Positions 27,318 to 35,708 of a DNA stretch of 64,000 nucleotides are shown in pieces. The stretch is from Allopusillimonas ginsengisoli (GTDB taxonomy: Bacteria > Pseudomonadota > Gammaproteobacteria > Burkholderiales > Burkholderiaceae_B), in the NCBI GenBank assembly GCA_005239165.1, contig RAPG01000007.1, positions 1 through 64,000 of the forward strand, written 5' to 3'. Every line of letters starts with the position of its first letter. Positions within the stretch are counted from its first letter, which is position 1. Below the pieces are notes generated by a model, which had not been told where the DNA came from, searched no databases, and saw only the letters and a list, made by a program, of their open reading frames with translations. Position numbers and translations under genes: made by a program.

Positions 27318-28467
27318 CCACACGCGGGACACGCTCTGTGAGCGCCGTACAAAGCTGCGCGGGGATGGTGCTAGCCTGACTTGCCACGGTTTCTATCGGT
27401 AGCTCACTTGTGCCCCACATTGTCACGATGGCATTGGGGCCGATCTCCGGGTGGTCGCTGAGGTCTATGGTGAGCGTGTCCATAGAAACCCTGCCGATAA
27501 TGGTGGCCTTGCGTCCGCCAACCATTACTTCGCAGCCCGCAGTCAGTCCGCGTGGATAGCCATCGGCGTAACCGCAGCGCACCAGCCCGACACGTGTTTC
27601 GCGAGTGGCCTGAAACAGGCTGTGATAGCCCAGAAATTCGCCAGCCTGCAGCATGTGGACGCCATAAACAGGTGCTTGCAAAACCATGGCGGGCCGCAGG
27701 CCCAGATCATGGCCGCTCAAACCGTGCAATGGGCTGATGCCATACAGGGCAATACCGCTACGTACCCAGTCAGTTGCTGCGGCCGCCGCAGGGTCAGAAA
27801 GCAGCGCGGCAGAGTTTTCGGTGCATACAGGGCCAGGCATGCCAGCGATCAGCGCCTGGAATGCCTGCCGCTCTTGCTGCAACTGCCCAGCGTCTTCGGC
27901 GTCGGCGTAATGTTGCAGATGTCCTAGCCCTGCAAGGCGGCCCTCTTGTAGAGCGGCATGCAAGAGCGCGTAGGCGGCGCGATAGCTGACGTGGTCAAAG
28001 CCTGCATGACTTAGGCGCCCCCGAAATCGCACCCATGCGTGAGGTGCAAACGGAAGGTTCAGCGACGCCAGCTGCGCCAGTTGTTCGTCGTGATCAATGA
28101 TTAGGTGCAGGGGATACAGGCATGGGTCGTTAAGCGCAGCATGGGTGAGTTGCGGGCTCATGGCGAGGATAGGGCCAGCCCAGCCCAGAGCCCGGCAACG
28201 CCGTACCTCGTGGAGCGTGAGTACGGCCAGACCATCGGCGTGACACAGCCCTGGATAAGCGTGTTCCAGGGTATGACCGTAGGCGTCGGCCTTGGCAACC
28301 GCCCAGATGCGTGGAGCGCGGGCCCGTTGGTCACAGGCCAGGAGTTGCCGCAACCGCGCGATATTGTGCTTGATTGCACGGGCATTGATCAGTGCGACGG
28401 GCGAGGCAAGACTTGAAGACGCGTTAGCATTTTCATGGTCGACGCAAGTACTCGTATCGTCTGGCAT
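27307..28467 (-). CDS. alr: Alanine racemase
   Basis: The 386-residue protein has the PLP lysine in IWAVAKADAYGH (Lys59) and the catalytic tyrosine region VRCGYADGYPRG, plus SMDTLTIDL. It interconverts L- and D-alanine for peptidoglycan. It is the third gene of a minus-strand set, NCS2 permease, RsbW-like, alr, each separated by 17 bp. No dadA lies nearby. Whether it supplies D-Ala to the NRPS cluster is unknown; no A domain read here looks alanine-specific. Confidence 0.92.
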   Translation of the reverse strand: MPDDTSTCVDHENANASSSLASPVALINARAIKHNIARLRQLLACDQRARAPRIWAVAKADAYGHTLEHAYPGLCHADGLAVLTLHEVRRCRALGWAGPILAMSPQLTHAALNDPCLYPLHLIIDHDEQLAQLASLNLPFAPHAWVRFRGRLSHAGFDHVSYRAAYALLHAALQEGRLAGLGHLQHYADAEDAGQLQQERQAFQALIAGMPGPVCTENSAALLSDPAAAAATDWVRSGIALYGISPLHGLSGHDLGLRPAMVLQAPVYGVHMLQAGEFLGYHSLFQATRETRVGLVRCGYADGYPRGLTAGCEVMVGGRKATIIGRVSMDTLTIDLSDHPEIGPNAIVTMWGTSELPIETVASQASTIPAQLCTALTERVPRVAIA

Positions 28468-28484
28468 GGCGTCGTTCCTTGCTG

Positions 28485-28922
28485 TTAGTGGTCGTTGGCG
28501 TCCAGAGCGGCAATCAGGCGCAAATGGTTGTGTTCTTCAGTTCGGTGGTATTGAATGTCTTTCAGATAATGTCGCATCAGGCGCAGGCCATGGCCGCCTA
28601 TGACTGCCTCATCCAGTGACGTTGCCAGCGGAGATAACTCTTCCAGGGTGGGGTCAAATGGCCGACCGTTGTCGATGATATCGATCAACAAGGCGTCCCC
28701 GTTCTGCAGTACCTCAAGCTCTATGAGGCTTGCCGGCTCATTTTCTCTATCCTTCAACCCGTACAGCATCACATTGGTCAACGCTTCGTCCAGACACAGT
28801 TCAAGCTTGAAGCTCGTCTTGGGCGGCCATTGCTGTTGCGCCGCCAGCGACTGGAGCCACGCCAGCCCTTGCGCAACGGTATCCGGTCCGGGTATGAGTG
28901 ACAATGAGGCGATTGTCTGCAT
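28485..28922 (-). CDS. RsbW-type anti-sigma kinase (GHKL ATPase)
   Basis: The 145-residue protein is a stand-alone HATPase domain. It has the N-box CLDEALTNVMLYGL, the G1 box DIIDNGRPFDP and the G2 box GGHGLRLMRHYL. RsbW/SpoIIAB-like kinases bind ATP, phosphorylate a STAS protein and hold a target in check. The SpoIIE phosphatase at 22675 and the STAS gene at 58639 complete the module. No sigma factor gene is visible, so the output is unknown. It is flanked in the operon by the NCS2 permease and alr. Confidence 0.88.
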   Translation of the reverse strand: MQTIASLSLIPGPDTVAQGLAWLQSLAAQQQWPPKTSFKLELCLDEALTNVMLYGLKDRENEPASLIELEVLQNGDALLIDIIDNGRPFDPTLEELSPLATSLDEAVIGGHGLRLMRHYLKDIQYHRTEEHNHLRLIAALDANDH

Positions 28923-28939
28923 GAGAGATCTTTGAGAGG

Positions 28940-30712
28940 TTAATGGTCAAAATGTAAACGAAGGTAAGCGTTTTTGCCATTGCTACCGCTACTTACACGA
29001 TCTGCCATACGTTTGAGCAGTACTTCTGGCAGGCCCGCCAGCGCCTCGTTCAATGCCTCTTCAAAAGCCGAGTCGTCGATATCAAGCAGCTTGGTGGCAT
29101 CCGCTGCGGATTTTTTGGTCAGGCCTAGCGGGGAGCCACTGTGAAGTAATTCCAGATCGAGATTGAACTCGTCAAAGCTGCCCTGAATGGCCAGCAGTCG
29201 CCGGCCCGCGTTGCCTTGCAGCGCCTCGGCGGCCTCAAGCGCAGCGGTGGCCGCCCGGCGTACCACTTCGCGTCTGGCGCTCCAGGCGGCACCTTGCTGC
29301 TCCACAAAGTCGACAACCTGCCGGGCGACACTGGCCGGGCTGATGTCAATGTCCAGATCGAGCCGCGCGCGCTTTGAGGTGCCCAGCTGAAACAGCAGGT
29401 TCAGAACGATCGCCGTCACACCGGCGACGATAATGCCGTTCTTCATCATGAACTGGATGCTTTCGGGGGCCTGATCGGCCAGTTCGGGCAGAAACATGGT
29501 TCCCACGCCGGCAATGAAGGACAGACCCACCAGAAAAATGCCGCGTGAGTCCATGGCGCGCGACGCAATAAGTTCAATGCCGGAAACGAGCAGATAGGCC
29601 GCTGCGTACAGCTCGACCGCACCGATGACCGGCGTGGGAATCAATGTAAGGGCCAGCGACACTTGTGGCAGAAAGGCCGCTAACACCAGAAAAACAGCGG
29701 TGAGCAGCCCTATCCAGCGCGACGTGGAGCGGCTGATGTGCGCCAGCGCAATATTGGCCGACGAGACGGCATTGGGGTAAGCACCCAGCCAAGAAGCAAG
29801 CAAGTTTCCCAGACCGTTGGCACGTATGCCGGCGCCGGCCTTGTTCATGTCGGCACGACGCCAGTCAGCATCGTTCATTTTTTGCAACAGGACCACGCTG
29901 CCGAAGGTATCGAGCTGAGTCATCAGCGCGAGCAGGGCCACAGCGAAAAGCACGCCGGGATCAAGGTTGAACACAGGCACAGGTGGGTGAGGAAGACCAA
30001 AAATCGGCGTGTGTTGCAGTTGCTCCAGCCCCTCGACCTTGTCAAATACCGCCGTCAGCGCAACGCCGATGAGCAACCCGGCCAGCAACGCGAGCAGTTT
30101 GGTGCGCTGGCTGCCCCAGATTGACATGACAACGATGACACCTAGTGTGATCATGCCTATCAGGGTGTCCATAAGATTGATGACGCCGCTGCTGTTCATA
30201 TCAGTGGTGTGCCGCAGCGCGGGCGCAATCAGTGACAGGCCTGCTACACAGATGACAATGCCGGCGACAGCGGGCGGAAATATGCCCCGCAATCGAGGGA
30301 TGATATAGCCGGCGCTGATCGCTATGACGCCGTTGATGACACCGAGCAAGAACAGGCCGCCCAGCCCGAATTCTGCCACCACGAGCCCCACGATAATAAC
30401 CAGCAGGGGGTCGGGAATATGGACCAGTAGCGCGCCCGCGCCGAAACGGCCGCCCCAGGATTGCAGAAAGGTCGAGATTGCCATGCCAATGATGGTTGCG
30501 GTGACCATGCTGCGCGTCGTTTCAGCATCCAGGTTCCCTATTTTTGCCGCGGCAAGGACGTAGGCGATCAATGCCAGTGCTGTCGCCATGTGCTGAAGTG
30601 CCAGGCTTCCCAGTGCGACGCCCGGCACTTTTTCGTCGGCCGCGTACAGCAGATCGGGCGGACGCCTCAGGACGGGCGATCGGGGAAATGAGATTCTGGA
30701 AAGAAAAGACAT
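28940..30712 (-). CDS. NCS2-family permease with C-terminal ATPase-like extension
   Basis: The 590-residue protein has about 12-14 membrane segments (30-430) of the nucleobase/ascorbate (NCS2, uracil-xanthine) family, with QLDTFGSVVLLQKM as a signature. The last 150 residues are cytoplasmic and resemble a degenerate GHKL domain, with VRRAATAALEAAEAL, SFDEFNLDLELLHSG and a final YLRLHFDH. That ending looks like RsbW-like proteins, but the N- and G-box residues are not complete. It is the first gene of the operon with the RsbW-like gene, so the fusion may link transport to the switch. The substrate is unknown. Confidence 0.75.
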   Translation of the reverse strand: MSFLSRISFPRSPVLRRPPDLLYAADEKVPGVALGSLALQHMATALALIAYVLAAAKIGNLDAETTRSMVTATIIGMAISTFLQSWGGRFGAGALLVHIPDPLLVIIVGLVVAEFGLGGLFLLGVINGVIAISAGYIIPRLRGIFPPAVAGIVICVAGLSLIAPALRHTTDMNSSGVINLMDTLIGMITLGVIVVMSIWGSQRTKLLALLAGLLIGVALTAVFDKVEGLEQLQHTPIFGLPHPPVPVFNLDPGVLFAVALLALMTQLDTFGSVVLLQKMNDADWRRADMNKAGAGIRANGLGNLLASWLGAYPNAVSSANIALAHISRSTSRWIGLLTAVFLVLAAFLPQVSLALTLIPTPVIGAVELYAAAYLLVSGIELIASRAMDSRGIFLVGLSFIAGVGTMFLPELADQAPESIQFMMKNGIIVAGVTAIVLNLLFQLGTSKRARLDLDIDISPASVARQVVDFVEQQGAAWSARREVVRRAATAALEAAEALQGNAGRRLLAIQGSFDEFNLDLELLHSGSPLGLTKKSAADATKLLDIDDSAFEEALNEALAGLPEVLLKRMADRVSSGSNGKNAYLRLHFDH

Positions 30713-30865
30713 AGAACTGCGCTCAAAAGTGACCCGGAAATTAAGAGGGAATAATGTTGCCTGTGAACTGCTCTGTCTGCGTTCTGACTGCGAGAGTTAA
30801 ATAGAGAAGCATACTGACTCGATTACACTCCTGGGTATGAATTTGGTAAAACATGAAGTTCTCCC

Positions 30866-31591
30866 ATGATGCCTGATCATCTGACACTGAGCAGTGTGGA
30901 GGACAAGCTGGCGTTGTGCCCTGTCGACGTACAAATACAGAACGGGCAAGGCCGCGCGTGGCTGTTTCGCTTCATCGATGATGTGCGTATGCATGATGGT
31001 TTGTTCACCCTGCTGAGCGACGATGAGCGTGCCCGGGCCATGGCTTTCCGGGTAGCCACAGCGCGTAATCAATATGTTCAGACCCGTGCTGTCCTGCGTC
31101 TGTTGTTGGGGCGGGTGTTGAACCTTCCTGCTAAAGCGCTCGGCTTTGAATACGGCACTCACGGCAAGCCGACGCTGCGCAATGAGGCGTGCTGGCACTT
31201 CAATGTAGCGCATTCGGGCGACTACGCCCTGCTCGCAGTTGCGCGCGGCATTCATATCGGGGTGGACATCGAACGCCAGCGAGTCACTGACGACCTGGAC
31301 GGGCTTGCGCGCATGGTGTTGTCGCCGACCGAAGCACATCAGTGGGCGCGCTTGCCTCATACAGACCGTGTGGCGGCGTTTTTCTCGCTCTGGACCGCCA
31401 AAGAGGCTGTTGTCAAAGCCCTGGGTTGCGGCCTGGGGCTGGGGCTGACCACGCTTGATCTGGGTGAGGTTGGTCCTGTTCCCGAGGGTGGCCGGTGTGT
31501 GGTTGCGGGCGAGGCCGTTACCTGCAAACTGATGCCCATTAGTGCGCCGGCCGGCTACTCTGCGGCCTTGGCCATGCATGCGCTGCGGTAG
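30866..31591 (+). CDS. Sfp-type 4'-phosphopantetheinyl transferase
   Basis: The 241-residue protein has the three Sfp motifs: HGKP (99-102), FNVAHSGDYALLAV with GVDIE (132-136), and FFSLWTAKEAVVKALG (172-187). It transfers the CoA arm to carrier domains. At least five T domains in the cluster need it: the ACP of FAAL, ACP and PCP of the hybrid, and PCPs of the two NRPS genes. It is divergent from the NCS2 gene and converges on the NRPS with only 10 bp between stops. No strong ribosome binding site is seen before ATG 30866. Confidence 0.92.
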   Translation: MMPDHLTLSSVEDKLALCPVDVQIQNGQGRAWLFRFIDDVRMHDGLFTLLSDDERARAMAFRVATARNQYVQTRAVLRLLLGRVLNLPAKALGFEYGTHGKPTLRNEACWHFNVAHSGDYALLAVARGIHIGVDIERQRVTDDLDGLARMVLSPTEAHQWARLPHTDRVAAFFSLWTAKEAVVKALGCGLGLGLTTLDLGEVGPVPEGGRCVVAGEAVTCKLMPISAPAGYSAALAMHALR

Positions 31592-31601
31592 AGCGTCGCT
31601 G

Positions 31602-34600
31602 TCATTTTGCATAAGTTTTCTCTGCGGTATCGGGGCGCAGCACACGTGTTATTGCATGGGCGACCTGCCCGGCACCAGCGCTCGAGAGCATGGTGACATG
31701 GTCTCCGCCGACGTGGCGTATTTCCACGGGGGCAGATGCGAATGCCTGCCATCCCATGTCAGGTATCGCCAGTAATTGGTTTTCGTGTTCGCCCAGATCT
31801 GAGCTGCGCGGCGCGCAGGCCCTGATGACGGCCAGGAAAAGCGAGGGATCGGGCCTGGCCTCGGGCAGGTAGGTCAGATAGGCTTCGTACTGAGCCAGAC
31901 TGGTATGGTGGGCGCGTTCAAGCCAGCGGGCATCCGCCGCCGGCGGCAGCAGTCTGGCGCTATGCAGGCGCTGCGTCGCGAATTCAAATCGGTCAGCGGC
32001 TGGAATGGTCAGTAGTTCGGCCTGCGTCAGCACGGGGGCGACACCCTGGAAACGGGCGCGTACGTCTGCCATGCGTTCCAGCCACTGCGCCTGTGCACAA
32101 TCAGGATCGGTGTGGAGTATGGACGTGTGGGCAAGTGGTGCCGGCGTGTCGATCAGCACCACGCTTGCAGGTGGCTTGCCCTGAACGGACAATTGCCTGG
32201 CCATCTCGAAGGCGACCAGACCACCAAATGAATAGCCTCCCACCCAGCGGGGCGCATCAAGTCCCTTGCCGGCAAGTGCGTCCAGATTGGCGCGAGCGAT
32301 TTCCGGGATGGAGCGTAGCACTTCCTGACCCTGTTCCAGACCGGCAGCCTGAATTGCCCAAAAAGGCAGGTCGGTCGGCATGGCGCGTGCCAGATCCAGA
32401 AACACGCTGACATCGCCGGCTACAGGATGGACGCAGACGAAGGGCTCTTCAGCCTGGATGTTTGCACTGGCTGTACCCACCCGGTTCAATGGAACAATGG
32501 GGCTCCAGCGTTGACCCGATTCCAGGGCTTTGGCCAAGGCGGCAACAGACCTGTGCTCCAGAAGCAGAGAGATAGGCACGGCTCGTTCCAGGTCTTGTTC
32601 CAGACGCAGTGCCAGTTGCGTAAGCCCCAGGGACGTCAGTCCCAGAAGCCAGAAGTCAATGTCCAGATCAGCGCTTGTCGACATGGGGTTTGCCCTGCCG
32701 GACAAAATGCCAGATACCGCGTCGGCGATACGAGCCTCCAGCGTGCTGCGTGGCCGGGTGGCAAATCGCAGCGGTTCGGAGCCAGCAGTGACAGTGGGTG
32801 GCGCGGGCCGTTCGTTGGGACGCGGCAGGGCATCCTGCCTGCCGTCGGCACCCGTGGGCAGCGCCACCAGCATAGCGGCGATGGTGCTCAGCACCTGGTC
32901 GCTGTCCTCCAGTTCACGGCCATCGTCGGGCTGCACCAGGGAAAGCACAATGGATTCGCCGGGTATCGCGACAAAAGTGAGGTCGTAGGCGGTTTTCAGC
33001 CGGGTGTGCACGGCCTCGACGCTCAGGCCGTCAGCACCGCTCCAGGCGCTGGTGCCTGAAGCCAGGTTTTCGATCAGTACCAGGGTATCGAACAAGGGGC
33101 CCGGCTGGCCGGCGTTATCGGCGGCCGCAGCAATGGCGGCTGGTGATAAATGCGCATGCTGTTGAAGGTGACCTAGCTGTGCCTGAATGTTGGCGAGCTG
33201 GGATGCTGGGGTGTGGTCAGGGCTCAGAAGCACCCTGACAGGCAGATTGTTGATGAACATGCCCACAATGTGCTCGACGCCCGGAACGCCGGCGGGTCGT
33301 CCCGAAACTGTGGTGCCAAAGACAACATCTTGGGTGCCCAGACGCGCAGCCAGCCAGGTGGCCCAGGCAAAATGCATGACTGTTCCAAGCGTCAGGCCGC
33401 GTCGGCGCGCGAAGGCCGTGAGCGTTCGGCTGGCTGTCTTGTCCAGAATATGGTGCTGGGTGATGAAGTCGCGTGCGACCGCAGTAGCCGGTGCAAAGAG
33501 GCGGCGGCGCTCAGGCAGATTGCACAACAGGCGTGCGAAGAAAGCTTTGCTGTCTGTCTGGTCGGCTTGCTCGAGCCAGGAAATATAAGAGCGATAAGGA
33601 ACAATGGCATCGAATAAAGGCGCCCGGCGGCTGCGGTAGCTTTCATAGGCGGCACGCACCTCGCGTTCGAGGCGGCCAAGGCACCAGCCGTCGACAAGCA
33701 GGTGGTGAAAGCTAGATACAAAGTAGATGTCGTCGTCTGCCACCTGAATCAGGGCTAGTCTGATCAGTGGCGCGTGTTCCAGCTGAAAGCCCTTGGCCTG
33801 ATCGGCAGCAAGCAGTGCCTGCAGCCGCGCGGGATCGAACTCAGACCAGGTTTCGAACGTGAGCGGAAGTGGTACTTTGCGCTGCACGATTTGTAGTGGC
33901 CGCGCCAGGCCGCGCCAGTGGAAAGCTGTGCGTAGTACGTCGTGACGCTCAAAGACGACGGTCCAGGCATGCCGGAAGGCTTCCTGATCCAGCCGTCCGC
34001 GAATTCGCATGCAGCTTTGCTCGAAATTAATGCCAGACTCTGATGCCGACAGCGAATGCACGAGCATGGCTTCCTGCATAGGCGACAGTGGGTAAATGTC
34101 TTGTATGTCGTCTTCTGTCTGAAGCAGCGCATCAAGCGTCGGTCCCGATATGTTGGCCAGCGGGAAGTCATTCACAGTGTGTAATGGCCGGTAGCCTTGC
34201 ACGGCCTCATCGGCGATGGCTTCCAGAGAGATGGCAACACGCTCAAGCAGCGAGGAGGCACCCGTTGCGGGCTCCGCTCCCGCCCAGGCCAGCCGCAGTT
34301 GCCCGTCTGACAACTGAGCCAGCAGGGCCCCCCGTACTGACGGACTGAAATCAGGCAGCGAGTGCAGGCGAACGCGGTAAGGCAGAATGGGTGTGCCCGA
34401 CCATGCCAGCCCAAGTGTGGCAGCGGGCAGGTCAAAAGACTGGCTGAGTGTTCGATAGACTGGGCCGATGTCAGATACAGCCTGCCGGGCCGACTTGACA
34501 GCTCGTAGTCGTTCAACCATGGGCAAGTTGCCTGTCGGTGCCAGTATGGGCACCACACTTTGTATTTTTCCGATGATGCCGCTGGTGTCGGGGGCATTCG

Positions 34601-35708
34601 GCGGCAGACGCCGCAGGGTATCCACCGTCTCCAGAAGCATGTTGTCTCCGCCGTGGGTAGGCAGCACACTGCTTAATGCTGCAGCAAGCATGTCGAGTGG
34701 GCTGACTGCCAACTGCACACAAGCCTGGCCGAAAATGATGTCACTGAGTGACTTGGAAAGATCGAGCGTCGCATTGATGCATAAGTTGGAATCTGACGAT
34801 GCAGCCAGCTCGGGTGCGACGGCCTCCCGCATGGCGCATGATTCCAGCGCTGCGAGGCCTGGGCCGGCGGCCTGTTGATCGGCATGCCCCTGAAGCCAGC
34901 TAAGCCAATCTCCGTAGTTCAGCTGGCCGTCGACCGCAGGCAAGGCGCCTATGCCTGCTTTGATGGCCATATTCAGTTCGGTCAGCAAGAGCGTCAGGCT
35001 GCTCCGGTCGCCAACGCAGGGGTGCAGGGCAACGACAACCACAGGTGGCATGCTCGCCCCTCGATCGATCAGTGTGGCGGCCAGCGTGACACCCGTAAGT
35101 GTGTTCAGGCCGCGACCTATGCGCGCTGCATGTTCGACCACCCATTCGTCTATCTGCGTGTCAGCGAGATGCTCGGCGTCGACCATGCGTATGGGAAGCT
35201 GGCCGACATAGGCGGCAATTTCGAGATTGCTGGCCTGGCCGTCATGCACCCATCGCAGGCGTAAGGCATCGTGTCTTTCGGCCAGCCTCTGTACGACTAC
35301 TGCCAGATCGACGGCGCGAATCGGCCTGTCCAGTACCAGGCTGGCGAGCAGGAACGACGAAGTATCACCGCCTCCTGTCGCTTCCGGCAACAGATCGGCT
35401 GGAAAAATCCGTTCCGCAGTCCGGCGTGAGCGAGACGGCGTTGTGTCCAGCAATTCGGCCAGTTGCTCAATCGTCTGAAGCTGGAACACGTCGGAGGGAG
35501 TCAGCGCATAGCCCGCTTCGGCGGCGCGGGCTGCCATGCGGATTGCCAGAATGGAATCCCCGCCGATATGAAAGAAGCTTTCGGTGACGCCCACGTTTTC
35601 CAGTCCCAGCAGTGTCTGCCAGATGGCCTGAAGCAGCGTCTCTTTCTCATTGCGTGGGGCAACCAGCTCCGTGCTGCGGTCGTAATGTTGGTCTTCTACC
35701 TGAGGCAA
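31602..35708 (-). CDS. NRPS, C-terminal part: PCP-E(degenerate)-C-T-TE
   Basis: The domain order in this 1368-residue frame is as follows. PCP has Ser52 in FFHIGGDSILAI. An epimerisation-like domain (100-520) has its HHxxxD motif changed to HPCVGD (229-234). A condensation domain (535-970) has intact HHLLVDG (668-674). A T domain has Ser1026 in LLGLTSLGL, and the thioesterase has Ser1160 in GYSFGG. The start is not real: it is TTG without a ribosome binding site, and the PCP should follow the A domain of the upstream frame, from which it is separated by a one-base frameshift at 35723. There is no A domain for the last module. It ends 10 bp from the convergent PPTase stop. Confidence 0.88.
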   Translation of the reverse strand: MPQVEDQHYDRSTELVAPRNEKETLLQAIWQTLLGLENVGVTESFFHIGGDSILAIRMAARAAEAGYALTPSDVFQLQTIEQLAELLDTTPSRSRRTAERIFPADLLPEATGGGDTSSFLLASLVLDRPIRAVDLAVVVQRLAERHDALRLRWVHDGQASNLEIAAYVGQLPIRMVDAEHLADTQIDEWVVEHAARIGRGLNTLTGVTLAATLIDRGASMPPVVVVALHPCVGDRSSLTLLLTELNMAIKAGIGALPAVDGQLNYGDWLSWLQGHADQQAAGPGLAALESCAMREAVAPELAASSDSNLCINATLDLSKSLSDIIFGQACVQLAVSPLDMLAAALSSVLPTHGGDNMLLETVDTLRRLPPNAPDTSGIIGKIQSVVPILAPTGNLPMVERLRAVKSARQAVSDIGPVYRTLSQSFDLPAATLGLAWSGTPILPYRVRLHSLPDFSPSVRGALLAQLSDGQLRLAWAGAEPATGASSLLERVAISLEAIADEAVQGYRPLHTVNDFPLANISGPTLDALLQTEDDIQDIYPLSPMQEAMLVHSLSASESGINFEQSCMRIRGRLDQEAFRHAWTVVFERHDVLRTAFHWRGLARPLQIVQRKVPLPLTFETWSEFDPARLQALLAADQAKGFQLEHAPLIRLALIQVADDDIYFVSSFHHLLVDGWCLGRLEREVRAAYESYRSRRAPLFDAIVPYRSYISWLEQADQTDSKAFFARLLCNLPERRRLFAPATAVARDFITQHHILDKTASRTLTAFARRRGLTLGTVMHFAWATWLAARLGTQDVVFGTTVSGRPAGVPGVEHIVGMFINNLPVRVLLSPDHTPASQLANIQAQLGHLQQHAHLSPAAIAAAADNAGQPGPLFDTLVLIENLASGTSAWSGADGLSVEAVHTRLKTAYDLTFVAIPGESIVLSLVQPDDGRELEDSDQVLSTIAAMLVALPTGADGRQDALPRPNERPAPPTVTAGSEPLRFATRPRSTLEARIADAVSGILSGRANPMSTSADLDIDFWLLGLTSLGLTQLALRLEQDLERAVPISLLLEHRSVAALAKALESGQRWSPIVPLNRVGTASANIQAEEPFVCVHPVAGDVSVFLDLARAMPTDLPFWAIQAAGLEQGQEVLRSIPEIARANLDALAGKGLDAPRWVGGYSFGGLVAFEMARQLSVQGKPPASVVLIDTPAPLAHTSILHTDPDCAQAQWLERMADVRARFQGVAPVLTQAELLTIPAADRFEFATQRLHSARLLPPAADARWLERAHHTSLAQYEAYLTYLPEARPDPSLFLAVIRACAPRSSDLGEHENQLLAIPDMGWQAFASAPVEIRHVGGDHVTMLSSAGAGQVAHAITRVLRPDTAEKTYAK

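Noticed and set aside
30837-30869. 10-codon upstream frame ending on the PPTase start codon
   Set aside because: The TGA overlaps the ATG as in coupled genes, but there is no clear ribosome binding site and it is too short to judge.
30600-30900. Mobile element border at the left end of the lipopeptide cluster
   Set aside because: I looked for inverted repeats, direct repeats, tRNA ends or integrase genes at 30.7-30.9 and 58.56-58.64 kb and found none by eye, so no mobile element is called.
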